DNA from: an uncultured beta proteobacterium
GTDB taxonomy: Bacteria > Pseudomonadota > Gammaproteobacteria > Burkholderiales > Burkholderiaceae_C
Length of the DNA: 8,119 bases
Assembly: GCA_903920405.1 (NCBI GenBank)
Contig: CAIXMC010000273.1
Location: 1-8,119, forward strand
Reading direction: 5' to 3'
In this document: piece after piece, positions 1-6,930 of the stretch
Layout: each line of letters begins with the position of its first letter
Position numbering within the stretch: position 1 is the stretch's first letter
The notes under the pieces: generated by a model
Told to the model about the DNA's origin: nothing
Seen by the model: only the letters and a program-made list of their open reading frames with translations
Database searches by the model: none
Made by a program: the position numbers and the translations under genes

Positions 1-30
1 GCTTTTGAAATCAGCGAACCGTGAGTTCAA

Positions 31-48
31 AGGGGGGTTAGGGGGGAT
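31..48. repeat. G-run doublet (two near-identical 9-bp units)
   Basis: Two units, AGGGGGGTT (31-39) and AGGGGGGAT (40-48), lie in tandem, each with a run of six G. On the minus strand this reads as two C6 tracts separated by TAA. Similar C6-TAA-C6 motifs occur, from memory, in short dispersed repeats of several bacterial groups; this could not be checked here. Only two long G tracts are present, so a simple four-tract intramolecular G-quadruplex is not supported. Confidence 0.45.
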
Positions 49-83
49 TTGGTTTTTGTATTGCACCACATCACTTTGAAACG

Positions 84-112
84 CCCCCTGTAGAAGCCGC
101 TTCTACAGAGGG
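84..112. repeat. Imperfect palindrome / hairpin
   Basis: A 9-bp perfect stem (CTGTAGAAG at 88-96, CTTCTACAG at 100-108) surrounds a 3-nt loop, CCG. Beyond one C/A mismatch (87/109), CCC at 84-86 pairs with GGG at 110-112. No T-run follows on either strand, so an intrinsic terminator is unlikely. The core resembles the REP-type palindromes of gammaproteobacteria, which suggests a REP-like dispersed element; this is a resemblance from memory only. It could also terminate or protect an upstream transcript. Confidence 0.6.
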
Positions 113-130
113 CAAGATACTCGCGCCTCT

Positions 131-152
131 CAGGAATGATGCTATGATTTTT
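131..152 (-). repeat. Left copy of a 22-bp inverted repeat pair
   Basis: The + strand reads CAGGAATGAT at 131-140, followed by GCTATGATTTTT. Its reverse complement matches 5099-5120 at 21 of 22 positions; the only difference is 140 against 5111. The match stops sharply at both ends. The repeat abuts the -35 element proposed for the CheB-CheR gene. Together the two copies bracket the two signalling genes, with CAGGAATG facing outward at the left and CATTCCTG at the right. Confidence 0.7.
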
Positions 153-178
153 GATGCTCAGGTTTTCAAGGCTACACT
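151..178 (+). promoter_or_regulatory. Possible sigma-70 promoter for the CheB-CheR gene
   Basis: TTGATG (151-156) and TACACT (173-178) are 16 nt apart, each matching the -35 and -10 consensus at four of six positions. Transcription would begin near 185, upstream of the ATG at 211 but downstream of the earlier in-frame starts at 151 and 154, which supports the 211 start. The -35 hexamer overlaps the end of the 22-bp repeat. This is pattern matching only. Confidence 0.35.
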
Positions 179-210
179 GGCAACCATGTGAATCACTATT
201 GAGAACTACC

Positions 211-3186
211 ATGGCAGCTCATCGAAAAATCAAAGCAGCAGCACAGCCCTTTTTAGCCACTGCTGATGCTATCCCCAGTTTTCCCATCGTTGGCATTGGC
301 GCTTCAGCGGGCGGCCTGGCGGCGTTTGAGGCTTTTTTCTCTGGCATGCCTGCCGATGTTGATCCTGGCATGGCTTTTGTTTTGGTGCAACACTTAGCAC
401 CTGACCACAAAAGTCTGCTCAGAGAATTAATTCAGCGCACCACCCGCATGAAGGTGTTTGAGGTGGAAGATGGCATGGTGGTGCAACCCAACTGCGCCTA
501 CATCATCCCCCCCAATTACGACATGGCTTTTTTGAACGGCACACTGCAACTGCTGGAACATACCCTTCCGCGTGGCCAGCGCATGCCCATTGACTTTTTG
601 TTTCGATCTTTGGCCATGGATCAGCGAGAGCGTGCCATTGCCATTGTGCTCTCTGGCACAGGCAGCGACGGTAGTCTGGGGGTTCGTGCCATCAAGGGCG
701 AAGGCGGCATGGTGATGGTACAAAGCTCTTCCTCCTGCGAGTTTGACGGCATGCCGCGCAGCGCCCTTGCAACCGGTTTGGTGGACTTTGAACTCGCACC
801 TGCTGAAATGCCCTCACAACTCATCGCTTATGTGGGACATGCCTTTTCCAATGCACCGCATTCTGTTGCCACGGCCTCGCCTGACAGTGACAATGCACTC
901 AAAAAAATCTTCATCTTGCTGCGCACACACACCGGACATGATTTTTCACAATACAAACCCAGCACCATTTACCGCCGAATTGAACGGCGCATGGCCTTGC
1001 ATCAAATCAAGTCACTGGAAGATTACGTCAAGTATTTGCATCAAATTCCCCAGGAAATCCAGGCACTGTTCTCTGATTTTCTGATTGGTGTCACCAACTA
1101 TTTTCGTGATGCAGAGGCATTTACCGTGCTGGAAAAGCAGGTCATCCCCCTTCTTTTTGAAAAAAAGCCTCGAGGTAGCACAGTGCGTGTGTGGTGTGCG
1201 GGGTGCTCCACGGGGGAAGAGGCTTACTCCATCGCCATATTGCTTCAAGAGCATCTGGAAGCCATCAAACAAAATTTCAAGGTGCAGGTCTTTGCCACAG
1301 ACATTGACAGCCGCTCAATTGCCTTAGCACGCAACGGACTGTACCCCGCCAGCATTGCAGCAGACCTGACGCCTGAGCGATTGGCGCGATTTTTCAGCTT
1401 GGAGGCTGATTCGTCGTCCTACCATATTCACAAAAGCATTCGCGATATGCTGGTTTTTTCAGAGCAGGATGTCATCAAAGACCCGCCATTTTCAAAACTT
1501 GATCTGGTCTGCTGTCGCAATCTGCTGATTTATCTGGGCGCAGACATGCAAAGGAGACTGGTGTCTTTGTTCCATTACGCTCTACAACCTCGTTCATGGT
1601 TGTTTTTGGGCACTTCCGAGACCGTGGGTGATTTAACGAATCTGTTTATCGTGCAAGATCGCAAAGCCAAAATATACCGACGCCAGGATGATTTTCCGGG
1701 TATGCAGCGATCGACCCTTGGCCGCTTTTTGACACCCTTTATATCCAAAGATTCCGGTATGCCAGCGATCGCTCGAAAGGTAGAAAAATCCTCGAAGGGG
1801 TTGATGCGCGATATCACCGAACAAATCCTGTTGGATCAGTTTGCACCGGTTGCAGCGGTAGTCAACAGTCATGGCGACATTCATTACCTGCATGGTCGCA
1901 GTGGTCGCTACCTTGAACCTTCGCCCGGTGAAGCCGGCGTCAGCAACATTTTGCAAATGGCCAGAGAAGGTCTTCGCCACGAGCTGACCACCTGTCTCTT
2001 CCAGGCCGTGAGCAGTAGTGAGACGATTCATGCCAACGGCCTGCGCGTTAGAACCAATGACCATTACGCATTGGTCAATATCACCATTTGTCCTGTCTTG
2101 AACAGTTTGATAACGTCGCCCGAATTACCGCTCTATCTGGTCACGCTGCAAGATGCTCCTGGTGTGCCTGGTCTCTTGTTAGACACACTGACAGACAACA
2201 GTGATCTGGTCACCGACACCGATCCACGCATCGCAGCCTTAAAGCAAGAACTGCGTGCCAAAGATGAATACCTTCTGGCTACCCACGAAGAACTGCAAAG
2301 TTCCAACGAAGAACTCAAATCGTCCAACGAAGAAATGCAGTCTGTCAATGAAGAACTGCAATCCACCAATGAAGAACTTGAAACATCCAAAGAAGAGTTG
2401 CAGTCGATCAATGAAGAGTTGTCCACCGTCAACACCGAACTGCAAACCAAGGTGACAGACCTCTCACGTGCCAACAACGACATGAACAACCTGCTTGCAG
2501 GCACGGGCGTTGCCACGGTGTTTGTCGATCATTCCTTGCGTATTTTGCGGTTCACTCCGGCGGCCACCCGCATCATCAACCTGATTTCCAGTGACGTTGG
2601 CCGTCCCGTAGGGCACATTGTGTCCAACCTTCAGGCCTACGACAGCCTCATCACGGATGTGCAGTTGGTGCTTGACACCTTGGTGTCTAAAGAAGTCGAG
2701 GTTCAGACTCTTGACGGCAAATGGTATGTTCTTCGCATCCTGCCTTACCGCACACTCGACAACGTGATTGAAGGGGCAGTGGTGACGTTTATCGATATTA
2801 CCGAAGTCAAACACACGCAGGACGCGCTAGAACATGCTGAGGAAATGCTGCGTCTGGCCATGTTGCCGCGTGATGCCATCGATGCCATGACCGTGCATGA
2901 TTTGAACGGCCGTATTTTGGCCTGGAATCCTGGTGCTGTTCGTCTGTATGGCTGGACTGAAGCCGAGGCACTGCAAATGAATGTTCGCCAGCGCATTCCA
3001 AAGGATATGGCCGACAGTGCTTTGGATGCAGTGCGTCACATCAGTCAGGCGAGATCGCTGGAACCCCAACAGACCAGCCGGCTTGCCAAAGATGGCAGGG
3101 TGCTGGCGGTATCGGTGACCGCCACCCCCTTGTGCAATGAGCTGGGGCAGACGTATGGGGTGGCCACCCTTGAGCGGCCAATGTAA
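211..3186 (+). CDS. CheB-CheR fusion methylesterase/methyltransferase with PAS domains
   Basis: A 991-aa cytosolic protein. The CheB methylesterase domain (about 24-210) keeps a full triad: Ser32 in GASAGG, His61 in VQHLAPDH and Asp153 in SGTGSDG. There is no N-terminal receiver domain, so aspartate phosphorylation as in classical CheB is not expected. A CheR domain follows (about 228-490), with an all-helical N-terminal part, the SAM-binding CAGCSTGEEAYS (329-340), ATDID (362-366) and CRNLLIYL (435-442). Next come a PAS-like region (about 535-645), a heptad coiled coil (693-741) and two further PAS domains (about 762-865 and 880-985). The protein stops directly after the last PAS, with no kinase domain. 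The family predicts glutamate methylation and demethylation of a partner protein; the partner is not visible here. The start at 211 is preferred over in-frame 151/154: homologues begin shortly before the FPIVGIGASAGG motif, a GAGA at 201-204 is a weak ribosome site, and the proposed promoter starts transcripts after 154. The diguanylate cyclase gene follows after 24 nt. Confidence 0.93.
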   Translation: MAAHRKIKAAAQPFLATADAIPSFPIVGIGASAGGLAAFEAFFSGMPADVDPGMAFVLVQHLAPDHKSLLRELIQRTTRMKVFEVEDGMVVQPNCAYIIPPNYDMAFLNGTLQLLEHTLPRGQRMPIDFLFRSLAMDQRERAIAIVLSGTGSDGSLGVRAIKGEGGMVMVQSSSSCEFDGMPRSALATGLVDFELAPAEMPSQLIAYVGHAFSNAPHSVATASPDSDNALKKIFILLRTHTGHDFSQYKPSTIYRRIERRMALHQIKSLEDYVKYLHQIPQEIQALFSDFLIGVTNYFRDAEAFTVLEKQVIPLLFEKKPRGSTVRVWCAGCSTGEEAYSIAILLQEHLEAIKQNFKVQVFATDIDSRSIALARNGLYPASIAADLTPERLARFFSLEADSSSYHIHKSIRDMLVFSEQDVIKDPPFSKLDLVCCRNLLIYLGADMQRRLVSLFHYALQPRSWLFLGTSETVGDLTNLFIVQDRKAKIYRRQDDFPGMQRSTLGRFLTPFISKDSGMPAIARKVEKSSKGLMRDITEQILLDQFAPVAAVVNSHGDIHYLHGRSGRYLEPSPGEAGVSNILQMAREGLRHELTTCLFQAVSSSETIHANGLRVRTNDHYALVNITICPVLNSLITSPELPLYLVTLQDAPGVPGLLLDTLTDNSDLVTDTDPRIAALKQELRAKDEYLLATHEELQSSNEELKSSNEEMQSVNEELQSTNEELETSKEELQSINEELSTVNTELQTKVTDLSRANNDMNNLLAGTGVATVFVDHSLRILRFTPAATRIINLISSDVGRPVGHIVSNLQAYDSLITDVQLVLDTLVSKEVEVQTLDGKWYVLRILPYRTLDNVIEGAVVTFIDITEVKHTQDALEHAEEMLRLAMLPRDAIDAMTVHDLNGRILAWNPGAVRLYGWTEAEALQMNVRQRIPKDMADSALDAVRHISQARSLEPQQTSRLAKDGRVLAVSVTATPLCNELGQTYGVATLERPM
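2287..2433 (+). repeat. Seven 21-bp units encoding a heptad-repeat signalling helix
   Basis: Seven consecutive 21-bp units encode seven-residue repeats of the form EELQSxN, residues 693-741 of the CheB-CheR protein. The units diverge at the DNA level, mostly at third positions and in the middle residues, so this is an old repeat kept for its protein pattern. Glutamate pairs and a leucine or methionine in each heptad fit a parallel coiled coil joining the methyltransferase half to the C-terminal PAS domains. Similar helices are known in this family. Confidence 0.85.
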
Positions 3187-3210
3187 AACTGGCCTAAGTC
3201 TGGGATTTCA

Positions 3211-5100
3211 ATGACACACACAAATGTCTCCCCCTCCCCTCAGCTTTTGGCTGAGGTGATGCAAACCATGCGTCAGCGTGCTGAAGATCGCCTGAAAGAA
3301 GCTGTAGCTTTGACTGACGGTGTTGAAACCCTCTCACCCAGCGCCACGCATGAACTGTTGCACGATTTGCAGGTGCATCAAATTGAACTGGAGATGCAAA
3401 ACGACGAGCTGCGTCGCACACAGGCAGAACTGTCTGATTTACAAGAGCATTACTCTGATTTGTTTGATTTTGCACCGGTGGGGTATGTCACGATCAATGC
3501 CCTAGGCACACTGTTGGAAGCCAACCTGACTGCGGCCACTTTGCTGGGTGTCAAGCGCAGCGTGTTGCCCTCGCTGCCCTTCACCCGCTTTATTCTTAAG
3601 CAGGATCATGGCGTTTTCCACCTGCACCGCAAGCGGATTCTGGAACACCACGAGATTCAGTCATTCGACTTGAGAATGCTGAAATCAGATGGCAGCCTGA
3701 TCTGGGCCCACCTGACACTGACATCTGTACTTGGACAGATGGACAAATCGGAGTTTCGGCTGGCCATCAGCGACATCACCGAACGCAAACACGCACAAGC
3801 CTTGTTTCGCGCGCTGTTTGACCAGTCCGTCTTTTTGGGGTGCATTCTTGACAAACAGTTCAGACTGATGGAGGTCAATCGTGCCGCCTTGAGTTTGATG
3901 GAGACTCCGCTCAAAGCGGTGATTGGGCAGTATTTTCCTAACCACCGGTTGTGGACGGACAAACACAATCAAGCTCAATTGATTCATGCTTTGCAGCAGT
4001 CGATTTGCGGTGAGGGTACCCAGTTTGAGACTTTCCATTCTTTGCCCAACGGCAAACCACTGTATCTGATGGTCAACACCACGCCTATCTTTCTTGATAC
4101 GGGCATCCAAATCGCATTTGTGGGTGTCGATATCACCCAACGCAAGCAAGCTGAACAGGCGCTTAAGCAAAGTGAAAGGTTTTTTCACGATTTTTTTGAT
4201 AGCAACTCTTCAGTCATGTTGCTGATTGAACCCATTTTTGGGCAACTCATCGATGCCAACCGTTCTGCAGTCGCTTTTTACGGCTACCCCAGAGAACAAC
4301 TGATGGCCATGTACCTGTGTCATATCAACATACCCGTCCCCGAGCAGATGGTTGCCCACTTGAAACAGGCCCATCGAGGGGGTCATCGTGACCTGGTGCA
4401 TACCCACAAACTGGCGTCGGGCGATGTTCGCTATGTAGAGGTCTATTCCACACCCATTGAATTGGCCGATCGCGCCATGCTGTTTTCCATCATCCATGAC
4501 GTAACCGAACGTTATCTTCTGGAACAACAGGTGCATCAACTGGCGTTTCATGATGTACTGACCCAACTGCCCAATCGCAGTCTGTTGAACGACCGCATGA
4601 CCCAAATCATGGCCATCAGTCATCGCAGTGGCTGCTTTTGTGCCTTGATGATGGTTGATTTGGACAATTTCAAACCGATCAATGACATGCATGGGCACCT
4701 GATAGGCGATTTGATGCTGATTGAAGTGGCACGCCGACTGACCCTTTGTGTGCGTGAAGCAGACACCGTGGCACGGTTTGGGGGCGATGAGTTTGTGGTG
4801 ATGCTGAGTGAGTTAAGCACCGACAAGGCTGAATCCACAACGCAGGCGGCCACCGTTGCCGAGAAAATTATTCAGAGCTTGGCCGAACCTTACCTTTTGA
4901 CAGTCAGCCGTGACAATGCCCCAGACACCTTGACTGAACACCGTTGCACCGTCAGCATAGGTGTGTTTGTTTTTATCAACGGTGATATATCCCGTGAAGC
5001 TATTCTCAACGGGGCTGATACTGCCATGTACCAGGCCAAGAGCGATGGGGGCAATCGGATCAGGTTTTATGCAACGGAGGGTGAACGTGAAAGACCGTAA
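3211..5100 (+). CDS. Triple-PAS diguanylate cyclase (GGDEF)
   Basis: A 629-aa soluble protein predicted to make cyclic di-GMP from two GTP. An N-terminal helical segment (about 10-80) contains HELLHDLQVHQIELEMQNDE, common before PAS domains in bacterial sensors. Three PAS domains follow (about 80-190, 196-309 and 322-433), the first two ending in the typical DIT motif and the third in DVT. The GGDEF domain (about 437-620) is complete: DLDNFKPIND supplies the metal-binding Asp483 and substrate-binding Asn491, and an intact GGDEF lies at 524-528. An RxxD inhibitory site, READ (515-518), sits five residues before it, so product feedback inhibition is likely. There is no EAL domain and no membrane segment. 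The signal sensed by the PAS domains cannot be told from sequence. The start has a weak GGGA at 3202-3205. The 24-nt gap to the CheB-CheR gene suggests one transcript and a shared signalling role. Confidence 0.93.
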   Translation: MTHTNVSPSPQLLAEVMQTMRQRAEDRLKEAVALTDGVETLSPSATHELLHDLQVHQIELEMQNDELRRTQAELSDLQEHYSDLFDFAPVGYVTINALGTLLEANLTAATLLGVKRSVLPSLPFTRFILKQDHGVFHLHRKRILEHHEIQSFDLRMLKSDGSLIWAHLTLTSVLGQMDKSEFRLAISDITERKHAQALFRALFDQSVFLGCILDKQFRLMEVNRAALSLMETPLKAVIGQYFPNHRLWTDKHNQAQLIHALQQSICGEGTQFETFHSLPNGKPLYLMVNTTPIFLDTGIQIAFVGVDITQRKQAEQALKQSERFFHDFFDSNSSVMLLIEPIFGQLIDANRSAVAFYGYPREQLMAMYLCHINIPVPEQMVAHLKQAHRGGHRDLVHTHKLASGDVRYVEVYSTPIELADRAMLFSIIHDVTERYLLEQQVHQLAFHDVLTQLPNRSLLNDRMTQIMAISHRSGCFCALMMVDLDNFKPINDMHGHLIGDLMLIEVARRLTLCVREADTVARFGGDEFVVMLSELSTDKAESTTQAATVAEKIIQSLAEPYLLTVSRDNAPDTLTEHRCTVSIGVFVFINGDISREAILNGADTAMYQAKSDGGNRIRFYATEGERERP

Positions 5101-5134
5101 AAATCATAGCGTCATTCCTGGACTGCTGAAATAG
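5087..5134 (+). CDS. Possible 15-codon leader ORF before hemC (weak)
   Basis: A GTG at 5087, six nt after GGAGG (5076-5080), opens a 15-codon frame ending in TAG at 5132-5134, 23 nt before hemC. It overlaps the end of the cyclase gene in another frame and runs through the right 22-bp repeat. The ribosome site is better than anything directly in front of hemC, so translation here could deliver ribosomes to hemC. The GGAGG may equally be chance within the Glu-Gly codons of the cyclase. The peptide has no recognisable attenuator feature. Confidence 0.15.
   Translation: MKDRKNHSVIPGLLK
5099..5120 (+). repeat. Right copy of the 22-bp inverted repeat pair
   Basis: This copy begins with the last two bases of the cyclase stop codon and reads AAAAATCATAGC, then GTCATTCCTG. 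It is the reverse complement of 131-152 except at 5111. It occupies the first third of the 57-nt gap before hemC. No obvious target-site duplication is seen just outside the two copies (CTCT to the left, GACT to the right). Confidence 0.7.
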
Positions 5135-5157
5135 ATGACCTGACACATCAACCTGTC

Positions 5158-6120
5158 ATGAAGCGACTCATTATTGCAACCCGTGAAAGCCGCCTGGCAT
5201 GGTGGCAAGCGCAATATGTCCAAACCCTGCTTTGTGAGCAGGGGCATCAGGTCAGCCTGCTGGGCATGACCACACAAGGCGACCAAATTCAAGACAGACC
5301 TTTAAGTCAGGTGGGCGGTAAAAGCCTGTTTGTCAAGGAACTTGAAATGGCTTTGCAAGAGGGGCACGCTGATTTGGCAGTGCATTCTCTTAAAGATGTT
5401 CCCATGACTTTGCCCCGTGGTATGACGCTGGCCTGTGTGATGCAGCGAGATGACCCGCTTGATGCCTGGGTGTCACCACGCTACGCTACGCTGAACGACT
5501 TGCCCAGCGGTGCTGTGGTTGGCACATCGAGCCTGCGTCGAATGGTCATGCTGCGAGCGCTTCGTCCCGATTTGCAAATTGAGCCTTTGCGCGGCAATGT
5601 TGACACAAGGCTACGCAAGCTCGACGAAGGTGTGTTTGATGGCATTGTGCTGGCAGCCGTTGGTTTGAATCGACTGGGGCTGCAAGCGCGCATTCGTGAG
5701 GTGTTTGAGCCACAACGCATGTTGCCGGCCGCCGCGCAAGGGGCATTGGGCATTGAGGTTCGATGCGACCGCACCGATGTGATGGATGCACTGATACCCT
5801 TGGCGCACCACGCCACTTGGTTGGCTGTGGCGGCTGAACGCGCGCTCATCCGTGCCTTGGGGGCGGGTTGCTCCGCACCACTGGCGGCATTTGCCACATT
5901 TTCCACATTCCAACAAGATGTTTTAACGCTGGATGCCGTATGGGGTGACCCCGAAGGGCTTGTGGATTTGGTTCGGGTGCAACAGTCGGCAACCGTCACA
6001 GCCCAAGCCAGCGCCGAAGCCTTGGGACATTCCACTGCCCACTTACTGCGATTGAGGGTGTTGGCAGAAGGAGGCATCCTGCCTGATATGCCTAATGTTC
6101 CTGATGACCCTGTCTTGTAG
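5158..6120 (+). CDS. hemC: Porphobilinogen deaminase (hydroxymethylbilane synthase)
   Basis: A 320-aa cytosolic enzyme that joins four porphobilinogen molecules into hydroxymethylbilane in haem and sirohaem synthesis. Family motifs run its whole length: [16 protein letters not shown] (6-21), [12 protein letters not shown] (52-63), HSLKDVP (76-82) with the catalytic Asp80, GTSSLRR (122-128), LRGNVDTRL (144-152), [12 protein letters not shown] (189-200) and GAGCSAP (235-241). Cys238 there is the expected attachment site of the dipyrromethane cofactor. Length is normal for the family. The ATG at 5158 is the only usual start between an upstream in-frame stop (5107-5109) and the conserved N-terminus, but no good ribosome site precedes it. 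The cyclase gene ends 57 nt upstream with no clear terminator between, so transcription could come from the signalling genes, from a promoter inside the cyclase gene, or both. Confidence 0.97.
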   Translation: MKRLIIATRESRLAWWQAQYVQTLLCEQGHQVSLLGMTTQGDQIQDRPLSQVGGKSLFVKELEMALQEGHADLAVHSLKDVPMTLPRGMTLACVMQRDDPLDAWVSPRYATLNDLPSGAVVGTSSLRRMVMLRALRPDLQIEPLRGNVDTRLRKLDEGVFDGIVLAAVGLNRLGLQARIREVFEPQRMLPAAAQGALGIEVRCDRTDVMDALIPLAHHATWLAVAAERALIRALGAGCSAPLAAFATFSTFQQDVLTLDAVWGDPEGLVDLVRVQQSATVTAQASAEALGHSTAHLLRLRVLAEGGILPDMPNVPDDPVL

Positions 6121-6124
6121 GGGA
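6119..6124 (+). promoter_or_regulatory. Ribosome binding site deciding the hemD start
   Basis: AGGGGA overlaps the hemC stop codon and lies eight nt before the ATG at 6133. The alternative TTG start at 6127 would be only two nt away, too close for use. The site therefore favours 6133 and suggests that hemC and hemD translation are coupled. Confidence 0.7.
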
Positions 6125-6132
6125 AATTGAAC

Positions 6133-6930
6133 ATGCGTGTTGTGGTCACCCGCGTGCAACCGCAAGCGACAGTGTGGGCGAAGGCGATGATGGAAAACGG
6201 ATATCAGGTATTGCTTTTACCCCTGATTGATATGACAGCATTGCCTGACACCAGAGCACTGACACAGGCCTGGCAAGAGTGGCCAACCTACCACGCTGTG
6301 ATGTTTGTCAGCGCTTCTGCCGTGCATTATTTTTTTGCATCAAAACCGGCTGCAACGCCCTATCTACAAGCACAGTATGCTATTAAAACAAGAGTATGGG
6401 TCACAGGCCCTGGCACCCGCTCGGCCGTGTTGGCGCAAGGCATTTTGGCGCAGCAGATCGATGCGCCTGAACTGGCTCTTCAGCAGTTTGATTCTGAAGC
6501 CTTGTGGCAACAGGTGCATCACACCTTACACAGAGGCGATCGTGTGCTGATTGTTCGCGGCACAAAACGGTCACCCGACAGCGGTGCTTTACTGAGTCAA
6601 GGGCGGGATTGGCTGGCGCAACAAGTCCAGGCGCTAGGGGGGCAGGTGCAGTGTGTGGCTGCCTATGTGCGCCTGCTTCCCCAGTGGTCCATGTCGCAAT
6701 GTGAACAAGCACGCCAAGCTGCATCCGATGGTTCGGTGTGGCTGTTAGGCAGTGTCGAGGCTGTTGGGAATTTGCAAACCCTTCTTTCGCAACAAGATTG
6801 GACACAGGCACAAGCTGTGGTGACCCACCCACGCATTGCCAGCGCAGCACGATCGCTGGGTTTTGGCAGGGTTACGTCATGTGCTGCTTGTTTGTCTGCT
6901 GTATTGACTTCGGTAGAATGTTTGTCATGA
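6133..6930 (+). CDS. hemD: Uroporphyrinogen-III synthase
   Basis: A 265-aa cytosolic enzyme that closes hydroxymethylbilane with inversion of ring D to give uroporphyrinogen III. This family is poorly conserved, but the expected marks are present: VVVTRVQPQA at the N-terminus (3-12), FVSASAVHYFF (58-68), VTGPGT (90-95), VLIVRG (138-143), the conserved AAYVR (176-180) including Tyr178, WLLGSVEAV (203-211) and the late THPRIASAARSLGFGRV (231-247). Position directly after hemC supports the call. The last bases form ATGA with the hemX start, so translation is probably coupled. The final ~17 residues, rich in Cys, Ala and Ser, are less typical of the family. Confidence 0.94.
   Translation: MRVVVTRVQPQATVWAKAMMENGYQVLLLPLIDMTALPDTRALTQAWQEWPTYHAVMFVSASAVHYFFASKPAATPYLQAQYAIKTRVWVTGPGTRSAVLAQGILAQQIDAPELALQQFDSEALWQQVHHTLHRGDRVLIVRGTKRSPDSGALLSQGRDWLAQQVQALGGQVQCVAAYVRLLPQWSMSQCEQARQAASDGSVWLLGSVEAVGNLQTLLSQQDWTQAQAVVTHPRIASAARSLGFGRVTSCAACLSAVLTSVECLS

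Larger units (their letters stand above)
1..130. other. Non-coding, repeat-rich upstream region
   Basis: No convincing gene lies here. It contains a G-run doublet and a palindrome, both listed separately, and runs into the left copy of the 22-bp repeat. In frame 1 the first seven codons read AFEISEP and then stop at 22-24. That could be the last residues of an upstream + strand gene, but seven codons are too few to judge. A 61-codon minus-strand frame (212 down to 27) runs through all the repeat structures and has no recognisable protein character. The stretch looks like a composite of short dispersed repeats between genes. Confidence 0.5.

Noticed and set aside
1..24. Possible last seven codons of an upstream gene ending in TGA at 22-24
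   Set aside because: Too short to support; another frame is also open here, and the peptide does not match the usual C-terminus of PEP carboxylase, the neighbour often expected.
84..112. Intrinsic terminator
   Set aside because: The stem is strong but no T-run follows on either strand.
27..212. 61-codon minus-strand frame upstream of the CheB-CheR gene
   Set aside because: It runs through the 22-bp repeat, the palindrome and the G-run doublet and has no protein-like motif or ribosome site of note; it is most likely chance reading of repeats.
2133..2516. Periodic minus-strand and alternate-frame ORFs over the heptad region
   Set aside because: Their repetitive composition is a shadow of the 21-bp units in the real + strand gene.
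5141..5158. Inverted repeat TGACA/TGTCA at the hemC start
   Set aside because: Only five base pairs around an 8-nt gap; expected by chance and not extended on either side.
5481..6149. 222-codon minus-strand ORF opposite hemC
   Set aside because: hemC is certain in this stretch, and the antisense protein is low in motif content and rich in Ser, Ala and Arg as expected of a shadow frame.
6738..6926. N-terminal extension of hemX to 421 residues
   Set aside because: It lies within hemD in another frame; the family N-terminus and the ATGA overlap point to 6927.
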